Assembly: GCA_009843625.1 (NCBI GenBank) | Contig: VYDD01000033.1 | Coordinates: forward strand, 1 to 5,861 | Direction: 5' to 3' | Length of the DNA: 5,861 nt | Source: Gammaproteobacteria bacterium | GTDB lineage: Bacteria > Gemmatimonadota > Gemmatimonadetes > Longimicrobiales > Gaopeijiaceae | Shown: one piece after another, positions 1 to 5,861 of the stretch | How the letters are laid out: every line of letters begins with the position of its first letter | Numbering within the stretch: position 1 is the stretch's first letter | Notes under the pieces: generated by a model | The model's database searches: none | What the model was told of the DNA's origin: nothing | What the model saw: the letters and a program-made list of their open reading frames with translations, nothing else | Made by a program: the position numbers and the translations under genes

Positions 1-1844
1 GGGAGTCGGACGGCCGTCTGGACGACCAGGGGTACACGGTCGAAATGCGCATCCCGTTCAAGAGCATCCGCTTCCAGAATACGCCCCTGCAGTCCTGGGG
101 CATCAACATCATGCGCCGGGTGCAGCGCACCGGCTATCAGCAGTCCTGGGCGCCGCTCTCGCGCGACAGGGCCAACCAGCTCGAACAGTCCGGAACGCTG
201 GACGAACTTCAGGATCTGGATCCCGGCCTGTTCCTCGAAATCAATCCGGTCGCCACCGGCAAGCGCCTGGGCGCATACGACTCCGACGCGGGCACCTTCC
301 AGCACGACGATCCCGTCGGCGACTTCGGCTTCTACACGACCTACGGGCTTACCTCCAACCTGACCCTCGACGGTACCTACAACCCGGATTTCAGCCAGGT
401 CGAAGCCGACGCGGGCCAGATCGCGGTCAACGAGCGCTTCGCCCTCTTCTTCCCAGAGAAGCGTCCGTTCTTCCTCGAGGGAATGGACATCTTCCAGTTG
501 CCCAAGCAGCTCGTCTACACCCGTTCGGTCGTGGATCCGATCGCGGGCGCCAAGATCACCGGCAAGGTGGGGAGCTTCAACGTCGGCTACATGGGCGCCG
601 TCGACCAGGTCGAGTCGAGCAGCTCCGCCAACGACGCCGTCGTGAACCTGGTGCGCCTGCGCCGCGACCTGGGGACCAGCTCAACGTTCGGGTTGACCTA
701 CACCGACCGTACCCGTTCCACCGACGTCTTCAACCGCGTCATGAGCGCCGATTCGCGTCTGGTGATGGGTGGCCGCTACACCTTGCAGCTCATCGGGGCG
801 GGCAGTGTCCGGGGCCTGAGCGAGGGCGGCTCGGAATGGGGCTCGCTGACCTCCGCCAGCTTCGCCCGCACCGGACGGACCTTCTCGTTCAACGGCGAGT
901 TCGAGAACATCGAACCCGCGTTCGAAGCCGCCAGCGGCTTCATCCGGCGTGTCGGGCTGACGCAGATGCAGGGGAACGTCTCGCTCAACAGCATCGGGCG
1001 TCCGGGCGATCTGATCGAGCGCTGGGGGCCGTCGCTCTCCGTGCGCACGCTCTGGGACCACGACACCTTCTGGGACGGCGGCAAGACCGAGGAGAGCGAA
1101 ATCCGGCTCACGGGCACGGCCTCGTTCCGCAACAACATCACCCTGTTCCTGACGGGTACGCGCACCGACTTCTTCTTCCCCGCGAGCGACTACGGCGGCC
1201 TTTTCACCCGGGAGCCCTCGGACATGCTGGCGCCGCTATCGGTCAGCCAGTCGCACTTCCAGGGCCTTTACGGGGCCACGGCCTTTCTGATGGCCAGTTC
1301 CTGGAGCAAGGTGCGCGGCAACATCCGCTTCAGCTGGGGGGAGACACCCCTGTTCTACCGCACGCTCGACGTGCCCATCGAAACCGCGGAGCAATATTCC
1401 GGCAGCGTGAGCCTCAACCTCTATCCCTTCACCTCTCTGCAGGCGGAAGTCGGGGTCAACCACGAGACCCTCATCCGAAAGCGTGGCGGGGGCCGCTATT
1501 CATCGGCCACGATTCCGCGCATACGGGCCCAGTATCAGTTCACCAAGGCGCTCTTCCTGCGAAGCATCGTCGAGTACGCCCACCGCGATCAGGAGCCGCT
1601 GCTGAACCCGGTGAGCGGACTTCCGCTCGAATACTGTCCCGCGGACGCATGCAGCGCGCTGTCGACGTCCATCGGGCACGACGTCCACGTCGAGGTGCTG
1701 CTCAGCTACGAGCCTTCACCGGGTACGGTGATGTACGTTGGCTACTCGCGCGAGATGGAGGACACGGGCGCCTTCCGATTCCAGCGGATGAGGCCCCAGG
1801 CGGACGGCCTCTTCGCGAAGGTGAGCTACCGGTTCCGGCTGTAG
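1..1844 (+). CDS. DUF5916-type outer-membrane beta-barrel protein with CBM9-like N-terminal domain (5' partial)
   Basis: The reading frame is already open at base 3 and has no stop until TAG at 1842-1844. The ATG at 45 is therefore an internal methionine and the true start lies before the window; 613 codons are visible. The first residues (GYTVEMRIPFKSIRF, bases 30-74) look like the last strands of a CBM9-like domain, which precedes DUF5916 in this family. The family signature follows: NPDFSQVEAD (bases 381-410) and NERFALFFPEKRPFFLEG (bases 429-482). After that come alternating polar/aromatic strands typical of a transmembrane barrel, ending in VSYRFRL, a plausible final strand. Two cysteines five residues apart (codons 1635 and 1650) could form a disulfide in a surface loop. 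The protein should sit in the outer membrane. Its substrate is unknown; a transport or surface-binding role is inference. The family call is from remembered motifs, and a generic barrel is the main alternative. Confidence 0.85.
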   Translation, partial: ESDGRLDDQGYTVEMRIPFKSIRFQNTPLQSWGINIMRRVQRTGYQQSWAPLSRDRANQLEQSGTLDELQDLDPGLFLEINPVATGKRLGAYDSDAGTFQHDDPVGDFGFYTTYGLTSNLTLDGTYNPDFSQVEADAGQIAVNERFALFFPEKRPFFLEGMDIFQLPKQLVYTRSVVDPIAGAKITGKVGSFNVGYMGAVDQVESSSSANDAVVNLVRLRRDLGTSSTFGLTYTDRTRSTDVFNRVMSADSRLVMGGRYTLQLIGAGSVRGLSEGGSEWGSLTSASFARTGRTFSFNGEFENIEPAFEAASGFIRRVGLTQMQGNVSLNSIGRPGDLIERWGPSLSVRTLWDHDTFWDGGKTEESEIRLTGTASFRNNITLFLTGTRTDFFFPASDYGGLFTREPSDMLAPLSVSQSHFQGLYGATAFLMASSWSKVRGNIRFSWGETPLFYRTLDVPIETAEQYSGSVSLNLYPFTSLQAEVGVNHETLIRKRGGGRYSSATIPRIRAQYQFTKALFLRSIVEYAHRDQEPLLNPVSGLPLEYCPADACSALSTSIGHDVHVEVLLSYEPSPGTVMYVGYSREMEDTGAFRFQRMRPQADGLFAKVSYRFRL

Positions 1845-1926
1845 CGTTGTCGGCGTTGCCCGCTCGAGATCGGAACCGGAGCGCCCCCGGGGTCGAGGCC
1901 GGAGGCGAGGCACGGGCGCGGAGCCG

Positions 1927-2121
1927 TTATTTCCGCTCGAGCACCGCGGTGCGCCGGCACCGCTCGCACATCAACCAGACGCGGTCGCGCACGTACGAGA
2001 CATCGGAGCGTGGACGCACATCGCGCCGAACCATCGCTGATCGGCACCTGGGGCAAAGAAGCAGCTCGCCGCCGTCCAGGCGCTCCTTGAGGAGGCGCTC
2101 TTCCCCGGGTGTGAAATTCAT
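1927..2121 (-). CDS. small zinc-ribbon protein, function unknown
   Basis: This is a 64-residue minus-strand protein starting MNFTPGEERL. The ATG (complement of 2119-2121) is preceded by GGAG at 2135-2132 with a 10-base spacer. Two cysteine pairs, CPRC (residues 23-26) and CERC (residues 52-55), are 25 residues apart, as expected for one zinc ribbon or treble-clef-like knuckle. The segment between is basic and strand-like, and the N-terminus is a short charged helix. There is no signal peptide or membrane segment, so it is probably cytoplasmic. The same frame stays open upstream to 2334, but that extension would run antisense through infA and cross its start region, so the shorter start is preferred. 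It is convergent with the barrel gene and divergent from infA. Such a fold may bind nucleic acid or a protein partner; nothing in the sequence decides which. The regular CxxC spacing and the start signal argue that it is real rather than a shadow. Confidence 0.65.
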   Translation of the reverse strand: MNFTPGEERLLKERLDGGELLLCPRCRSAMVRRDVRPRSDVSYVRDRVWLMCERCRRTAVLERK

Positions 2122-2195
2122 GGCGGCCCAACTCCGCTGCGCGGAAGGCGTCGCGTCACGGGGCTCGGCTCCAGCGCCCTCCCCTTTGTCACGAT

Positions 2196-2201
2196 AAGAG
2201 G
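2196..2201 (+). promoter_or_regulatory. ribosome binding site deciding the TTG start of infA
   Basis: AAGAGG lies 7 bases before the TTG at 2209. No ATG or GTG gives the conserved IF-1 N-terminus (MAKQAIEIEG), so this site and protein conservation together fix the unusual start. Confidence 0.6.
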
Positions 2202-2208
2202 CCCGCTC

Positions 2209-2424
2209 TTGGCAAAACAGGCAATCGAAATCGAAGGAACCGTAATCGAAGTTCTCCCCAACGCGACCTTCCGTGTCCGTCTCGAGAACGGGCACCAGAT
2301 CCACGCCTATCTCTCCGGCAAGATGCGCCAGCACTACATCCGCGTGCTGGAAGGCGACCGGGTGAAGTGCGAGATGTCTCCCTACGACCTTTCGAAGGGA
2401 CGCATCACCTATCGGTACAAGTAG
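2209..2424 (+). CDS. infA: translation initiation factor IF-1
   Basis: IF-1 is a cytoplasmic OB-fold protein that binds the A site of the 30S subunit and helps IF-2 and IF-3 select the initiator tRNA. The 71-residue product matches the family over its whole length, which is usually about 72. It has the N-terminal MAK, the block EGTVIEVLPNATFRVRLENGH (counted here as family core, residues 9-29), then SGKMRQHYIRVLEGDRV and the C-terminal SPYDLSKGRITYRYK. The start is TTG, supported by an AAGAGG ribosome site. The gene is not in the usual ribosomal-protein cluster (secY, map, rpmJ are absent). Instead it is alone, divergent from a zinc-ribbon gene and 178 bases before an AAA+ gene. It could be the only infA or a second copy; the window cannot tell. 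Identification is very secure. Confidence 0.97.
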   Translation: MAKQAIEIEGTVIEVLPNATFRVRLENGHQIHAYLSGKMRQHYIRVLEGDRVKCEMSPYDLSKGRITYRYK

Positions 2425-2602
2425 TGCCGCTCCAGGTCCGGAGCCGATCCGCCCCGCACGTCCTGAGCCGGTCGCCGTACTGACCCCGTCCGCACAGAAG
2501 CCCGCCGGTCATCCCCGGCTGCCATCCCAACGCCCGTCCTGGTGAGCGAGCTTTGTCACGGAAGGGTGGCGAAGTGCACCGGATGACGCGCCTGGGGGGA
2601 CG

Positions 2603-3406
2603 ATGCTCGGTATCGCGCAAAGCATCAAGCGGGAACTGCTGGGGGAGAGTGCCGAGATCGAACGCGTCCGACATCTGATCGCGCGGGCGGCGGGCGTGGA
2701 GGCTCCCGTGCTCATCACGGGGGAGACCGGCACCGGCAAGAGCCTTGCCGCCCGGCTCATCCACGCTCACAGCGCGCGCCGGGGCGCGCCGCTGGTTCCC
2801 GTCAATTGCGCCGGAATCCCGGAGGGTCTGTTCGAGAGCGAGTTCTTCGGTCATCGCCGGGGCGCGTTCACCGGTGCCGTGGAGAGCAGGCGCGGGCTCT
2901 TCGAGATTGCTGATGGCGGCACCCTTTTTCTGGACGAGATCGGGGAACTTCCCTCGCCCCAGCAGGCGAAGCTGCTGACCGTGCTCGAGGACCGCGAAGT
3001 GCGCCGGGTAGGAGATGAACGGCTCCGCTCCCTGGACGTGCGGGTCGTCTGCGCGACCTCGCGCGATCTGTCGGAGGCAGTGCCGGCCGGCGGCTTCCGA
3101 GCCGATCTGTTCCACCGCATCGCCGTGCTCCGAATCGCTCTCGCGCCCCTGCGGGAGCGGCCCGGGGACATCCCCGTGCTGGCGCACATGCTCCTCCGGC
3201 GGCTGATCGAGAAGTACGGCGTGCGCACGAAGACGCTGCCGGTTCGCGTCGAGGAGATCCTGGTGGAGTATGCCTGGCCCGGGAACGTGCGGGAGCTGGC
3301 GCACGTGCTCGAGGCGGCCGCCATCTGCAACTCCCGGAAGCGGATTTCCGCGAGCGGCGTGGAGGAGGTGATCCGGTCGCAGCCCGGGCGCGCGCATGGC
3401 GCCTGA
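2603..3406 (+). CDS. stand-alone sigma-54 activator AAA+ domain protein (no receiver, no HTH)
   Basis: The 267-residue product is almost exactly one sigma-54 interaction domain. Visible motifs are Walker A GETGTGKS (residues 40-47), the sigma-54-contacting loop GAFTGA (87-92), Walker B GGTLFLDE (105-112), a sensor I region CATSRDL (150-156), paired arginine fingers in FRADLFHR (R166 and R172, spaced as in PspF) and WPGNVREL (225-232). Such proteins hydrolyse ATP to remodel sigma-54 RNA polymerase into an open complex. Only about 12 residues precede the domain, so there is no receiver or sensor domain. About 35 residues follow WPGNVREL, with no Fis-type helix-turn-helix. The usual sensor I asparagine (ATN in PspF) is serine here. 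The start is ATG after GGGGGGA; an in-frame TGA at 2543-2545 and no other start codon between them exclude a longer form. The other two downstream plus-strand frames show no HTH, so a simple frameshift is not evident. Confidence 0.88.
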   Translation: MLGIAQSIKRELLGESAEIERVRHLIARAAGVEAPVLITGETGTGKSLAARLIHAHSARRGAPLVPVNCAGIPEGLFESEFFGHRRGAFTGAVESRRGLFEIADGGTLFLDEIGELPSPQQAKLLTVLEDREVRRVGDERLRSLDVRVVCATSRDLSEAVPAGGFRADLFHRIAVLRIALAPLRERPGDIPVLAHMLLRRLIEKYGVRTKTLPVRVEEILVEYAWPGNVRELAHVLEAAAICNSRKRISASGVEEVIRSQPGRAHGA

Positions 3407-3497
3407 CACTCCGCCAGGCGGGCCACGGTACGGTCATAGCCTGGCGGTCGGCGCCCGGCACTGCCCTGGCGCCTGCCCGGGCACATGCCTCGTTGGA

Positions 3498-3512
3498 CAA
3501 CACCGGGTGTTG
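3498..3512. repeat. perfect inverted repeat, candidate operator
   Basis: CAACACC and GGTGTTG are perfect 7-base arms around a single central G. The palindrome lies in the 202-base gap between the AAA+ gene and the M28 peptidase, about 97 bases before the peptidase start, and overlaps the first bases of a candidate -35 box. A dimeric regulator could bind it. It has no following T-run, so it is unlikely to be a terminator. Chance occurrence of such arms is not negligible. Confidence 0.35.
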
Positions 3513-3538
3513 CAATGGCTACGGCGCGGATCTACCGT
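3510..3538 (+). promoter_or_regulatory. candidate sigma-70-type promoter for the peptidase-cytochrome operon
   Basis: TTGCAA (3510-3515) and TACCGT (3533-3538) are separated by exactly 17 bases. They match the -35 and -10 consensus at four and three of six positions, including the T-A-T anchor positions of the -10. Transcription would begin near 3545, leaving an untranslated leader of about 64 bases before the ATG at 3609. The match is weak and is proposed from position and spacing only. No GG-N10-GC sigma-54 pattern was found at this TTGCA. Confidence 0.25.
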
Positions 3539-3598
3539 ATCCGCTGCCAGGTCTGCCAGTTCAGCGCCGGTCGGCGTGAAGTCGTCCGGTCAGCCCGC

Positions 3599-3604
3599 GG
3601 AGGT
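3599..3604 (+). promoter_or_regulatory. ribosome binding site deciding the M28 peptidase start
   Basis: GGAGGT lies just before the ATG at 3609, with 5 bases after GGAGG. It selects this ATG over the in-frame ATG at 3396, which would add 71 low-complexity residues ahead of the signal peptide. Confidence 0.7.
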
Positions 3605-3608
3605 CTCG

Positions 3609-4898
3609 ATGGGTCGGGGTATTCGAGCAGTCAACGTGCCGGTTTTCTGGTTGTTCGCTGCGTTTCTCGTGGCCGGCGCGAGCGTCGCTCCGACCGAAGC
3701 GCAACGGCCGGGTGGACAGGACGAGGACGATCCCGTCCGTGAACTCGTTTCGCGTCTCACTCTGGACGAGTACAAGACCACGCTCAAGGGGCTTACACAA
3801 TTCGGCGACCGCCGCCAGGGCACGCAGCGCAACCGCGACGCCGTGGACTGGATCGAGGCCACCCTTCAGGACTTCGGCTGCACCACCACCGAACGCGTCC
3901 ACTACCAGTATCCGCCCGCGGGTGCGCAGCCGCGACGTTCCTTCGCCGACCCCTTGCCGCGGCCGCCTCCACCGCCGCCCAACGAGAATACCGGCACCCC
4001 GACCGGAGGCGATGTCGGCCGACGCGGCCCCGGTCCCGGAGGCAGCGTCATCTTTGGCTACCGGGCCCGTACGGGCGTGAACCGCGACCCGATGGCGCAG
4101 CCCGACGAGCGCATCCGCGAGCTGAACCGGGAGGAGCCGGTGGACGGGGACCGGTCGCAGGTCTTCTGCACCAAGGTCGGCGCGACACGTCCCGACGAGA
4201 TGTACATCCTCGGAGCGCACATGGACGGGCACGGTGTCAACGAGGCCGTGGACGACGACGGTTCCGGGACCGCGCTGGTGATGGAGCTCGCGCGCGTCTT
4301 CAGCTCCCCGGACGTCCAGACCGAGCGCTCGATCCGCTTCGTGCTCTGGAACAACGAGGAGACCGGCCTGAACGGCGCGCGCGCGTACGTGGAGCAGCGC
4401 GAGGCGCTGCAGGGCGTGGAGGATCCGCCCGGGTCCGGCAGATATCCCGAGCCGCGTTGGCTTGGGATGATCCAGCATGACATGATGCTCTGGGACCACG
4501 GTGCGCCCGACCGCGCCGGACGGGTAAGCCGGGATCAGCGCCCCGAGGCCGACGTCAACATCGAGTTCCAATCCAACGCCGAGCTGGCGACCGAGGCCAT
4601 GGAGCTGGCGTTTTTCTTCAAGGCCGCCAACGAGCAGTACGCGACCGACTATCCCGCCACCGTCGGTCCGCACATGACCAACACCGACTCGACGCCCTTC
4701 ATGCACCTCACTCCAGCGATCAGCCTGCGCGAGAACGAGAGAGGGGCGCAGGTGGGCGCCGGCTGGAACCCGAACTGGCACCAGCCGACCGACGTGTGGA
4801 CCACCTACACCGACGACGACTTCCGCCTCGGCCTGAACGCCGCCCAGACCACGCTCGCGGCGATCGCGCAGTTGGTCGGCGCGACCGTCGAACGGTGA
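3609..4898 (+). CDS. secreted M28-family zinc metallopeptidase (aminopeptidase-like)
   Basis: The 429-residue product starts with a signal peptide: a basic start (MGRGIR), a hydrophobic core (residues 8-25) and a likely cleavage after PTEA (residue 31). It should act in the periplasm or outside. All five di-zinc ligands of the M28 fold can be placed by comparison with Aeromonas aminopeptidase: H204 (GAHMDGH), bridging D216 (VDDDGSG), E251 (NNEETGLNG), D291 (IQHDMM) and H391 (WHQPTD). E250 is the expected general base. A proline/glycine-rich stretch (about residues 102-145, including six consecutive prolines) precedes the catalytic core and is probably a flexible linker or insertion. Cysteines 91 and 187 could form a disulfide. 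Aminopeptidase activity is the likely guess; M28 also includes carboxypeptidases and other exported hydrolases, so substrate is not assigned. The gene is followed after 13 bases by the cytochrome gene. Confidence 0.92.
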   Translation: MGRGIRAVNVPVFWLFAAFLVAGASVAPTEAQRPGGQDEDDPVRELVSRLTLDEYKTTLKGLTQFGDRRQGTQRNRDAVDWIEATLQDFGCTTTERVHYQYPPAGAQPRRSFADPLPRPPPPPPNENTGTPTGGDVGRRGPGPGGSVIFGYRARTGVNRDPMAQPDERIRELNREEPVDGDRSQVFCTKVGATRPDEMYILGAHMDGHGVNEAVDDDGSGTALVMELARVFSSPDVQTERSIRFVLWNNEETGLNGARAYVEQREALQGVEDPPGSGRYPEPRWLGMIQHDMMLWDHGAPDRAGRVSRDQRPEADVNIEFQSNAELATEAMELAFFFKAANEQYATDYPATVGPHMTNTDSTPFMHLTPAISLRENERGAQVGAGWNPNWHQPTDVWTTYTDDDFRLGLNAAQTTLAAIAQLVGATVER

Positions 4899-4901
4899 GA
4901 G

Positions 4902-4906
4902 AGGAG
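4902..4906 (+). promoter_or_regulatory. ribosome binding site of the cytochrome gene
   Basis: AGGAG lies 5 bases before the ATG at 4912, directly after the peptidase stop codon. This supports translation from a shared transcript and favours the ATG at 4912 over the next in-frame ATG at 4957. Confidence 0.65.
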
Positions 4907-4911
4907 CGATC

Positions 4912-5861
4912 ATGACGATTGGCAAGAAGGTTCCGGGTCGGAGTCTCGATGCCGGCATGGGACGGCGGCGGTGGTCGGCTCGGCACACCGAACATGCTGG
5001 CCGAAGGCACGTGGCGGGCAGACGGGCGATCGCGGCAATCGCTGCGGCTCTGACCGGCGCATCGTCCGGCATCGTCCTGGCGCTCCTGGCGGCATCGGCG
5101 CTCGCGGCTCAGGGCACGGCATCGCCGTCGGGCGGACCTCAGCTGGAGGACGTGACCTTCAGCCGGGACATCGCGCCCATCCTGCAGCGCGCCTGCGTCC
5201 GCTGCCACCGGGACAACGGCGTCGCCCCAATGTCGCTCGTCACCTACCGCGATGCGCGCCGCTACGCGCGCCGAATCGCCGAGCGCACCGGGATCCGCGA
5301 TCGGGCGGGCGCCATGCCTCCCTGGTACGTCGAGAAGGACATCGGCATCCAGCACTTCAAGGACGACATGTCCCTCGACGACCGGGAGATCGCCGCGATC
5401 GACGCCTGGTATCGCGCGGGCGCACCCGAAGGGGATCCGGCGGACATGCCTCCACCTCTGGAATTCGACGACGACATCGTATGGACGGCAGGCGAACCCG
5501 ACCTCATCGTCCGCCTGCCCGAAGTGTTCGTGGAGGGCGACTCGCCCGACTGGTGGGGCGAGATCGAGAGTGTCCCGACCGGCCTCACCGAGGACCGGTA
5601 TGTGAAATCCGTCGAGATCCGGGAGGTCAACGACGTGCCGTCGACGCGGACCGGCACCGAACACGAGGGTCGCCACACGGTCGGAGGACGGTTCGTGGTG
5701 CACCACATGATCTGGAGCACGCGCGTGCTCGAGGGCAGGGAATCGGGGGTTGGCTCCGAGCGGGCTTCCACCGATGTCGGCTGGCCGGTGCACGAAGTCG
5801 GGCGCGAACCGGACATCTTCGACGAGGACGCCGGCCGGCTGCTTCGCGCCGGGTCGTCGGT
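4912..5861 (+). CDS. exported c-type cytochrome with PHM-like copper monooxygenase region (3' partial)
   Basis: The frame is open from ATG 4912 to the window end, giving 316 complete codons. A long basic start (about 39 residues, many arginines) leads to a hydrophobic segment (about 40-63) ending ASALAAQ, consistent with a signal peptide or membrane anchor. A cytochrome c domain follows: VTFSRDIAPILQ, then heme motif CVRCH (C95, C98, H99), then APMSL (M107) and AMPPW (M135), either methionine a possible axial ligand. Residues about 143-180 (IGIQHFKDD, AWYRAGAPEGDP) resemble the conserved end of this domain. The segment from about 188 contains GLTEDRYVKSVEI and VVHHMIW (H264, H265, M266), resembling the first copper-site HHM of peptidylglycine monooxygenase-like domains. 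The second copper site would lie beyond the window. Heme is attached in the periplasm; the reaction is unknown. It is translationally close to the M28 peptidase, so the two are probably co-expressed. Confidence 0.85.
   Translation, partial: MTIGKKVPGRSLDAGMGRRRWSARHTEHAGRRHVAGRRAIAAIAAALTGASSGIVLALLAASALAAQGTASPSGGPQLEDVTFSRDIAPILQRACVRCHRDNGVAPMSLVTYRDARRYARRIAERTGIRDRAGAMPPWYVEKDIGIQHFKDDMSLDDREIAAIDAWYRAGAPEGDPADMPPPLEFDDDIVWTAGEPDLIVRLPEVFVEGDSPDWWGEIESVPTGLTEDRYVKSVEIREVNDVPSTRTGTEHEGRHTVGGRFVVHHMIWSTRVLEGRESGVGSERASTDVGWPVHEVGREPDIFDEDAGRLLRAGSS

Noticed and set aside
1863..1897. Possible hairpin between the convergent barrel and zinc-ribbon genes (CTCGA...TCGAG with inner CCGG pairs)
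   Set aside because: The stem is broken by unequal internal loops and no T-run follows on either strand, so a terminator cannot be supported.
836..2197. Long plus-strand open frame (453 codons) overlapping the barrel gene
   Set aside because: Its product is a low-complexity arginine/proline/histidine-rich sequence with no family motif, and it overlaps a well-supported gene; it is a high-GC frame shadow.
2122..2334. Longer form of the zinc-ribbon protein starting at 2334
   Set aside because: The extension is antisense to infA, whose coding identity is secure, and a ribosome site supports the shorter start.
2429..2444. Hairpin GCTCC-AGGTCC-GGAGC five bases after the infA stop
   Set aside because: A 5-base stem without a T-run is too weak to call a terminator, though its position is suggestive.
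3396..3608. In-frame 5' extension of the peptidase to ATG 3396
   Set aside because: The added 71 residues overlap the end of the AAA+ gene, look non-coding, and would bury the signal peptide; GGAGG supports ATG 3609.
3407..3608. Missing HTH of the AAA+ protein hidden downstream by a frameshift
   Set aside because: Reading the other two plus-strand frames after the stop showed no Fis-type helix-turn-helix pattern.
3485..3742. Short plus-strand frame with a CxxC (RCQVCQF) upstream of and into the peptidase gene
   Set aside because: It has only one cysteine pair, no good ribosome site, and runs out of frame through the peptidase signal peptide.
3561..5072. Long minus-strand open frame (503 codons) opposite the peptidase gene
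   Set aside because: It mirrors the M28 gene, whose five metal ligands are intact, and its own product shows only shadow-like valine/arginine/glycine-rich composition.
4720..5793. Long minus-strand open frame opposite the cytochrome gene
   Set aside because: The plus strand carries the CVRCH cytochrome domain with a signal peptide and ribosome site; the antisense product has no recognisable domain.

Overview
The window is high-GC, gene-dense bacterial DNA with six protein-coding genes, two of them cut by the window edges. The gene set suggests a Gemmatimonadota-like (less likely Acidobacteriota-like) Gram-negative bacterium. The reasons are the outer-membrane DUF5916/CBM9-type barrel protein, the secreted M28 peptidase, and a cytochrome c protein with a PHM-like copper-monooxygenase region. 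This assignment is inferred from gene families; no rRNA or other phylogenetic marker beyond IF-1 is present.

Layout. (1) Positions 1-1844, plus strand: the 3' part of a DUF5916-type outer-membrane beta-barrel gene. (2) Positions 1927-2121, minus strand: a 64-residue zinc-ribbon protein, convergent with the barrel gene. (3) Positions 2209-2424, plus strand: infA (translation initiation factor IF-1) with a TTG start, divergent from the zinc-ribbon gene across an 87-base gap. (4) Positions 2603-3406, plus strand: a minimal sigma-54 activator made of the AAA+ domain only, with no receiver domain and no DNA-binding helix-turn-helix. (5) Positions 3609-4898, plus strand: a secreted M28 metallopeptidase with all five expected zinc ligands. 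(6) Positions 4912 to the end, plus strand: a secreted c-type cytochrome (CVRCH) continuing into a PHM-like copper region, cut by the window end.

How they fit together. The peptidase and the cytochrome lie 13 bases apart and are very probably one operon of envelope enzymes. A weak promoter-like pair of hexamers overlapping a perfect 15-base palindrome lies about 100 bases upstream of the peptidase and could control it. The barrel protein is also an envelope protein, but is separated from them by the zinc-ribbon/infA pair and the AAA+ gene. The short AAA+ protein should be able to remodel sigma-54 RNA polymerase but has no visible way to bind DNA or sense a signal, so it would need a partner or act from solution.

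I found no RNA genes, CRISPR array, insertion sequence, attachment site or clear terminator. I saw no defence system or obviously new multi-gene system. The least-described items are the cytochrome/copper-monooxygenase-like protein paired with the peptidase, and the AAA+-only sigma-54 activator.
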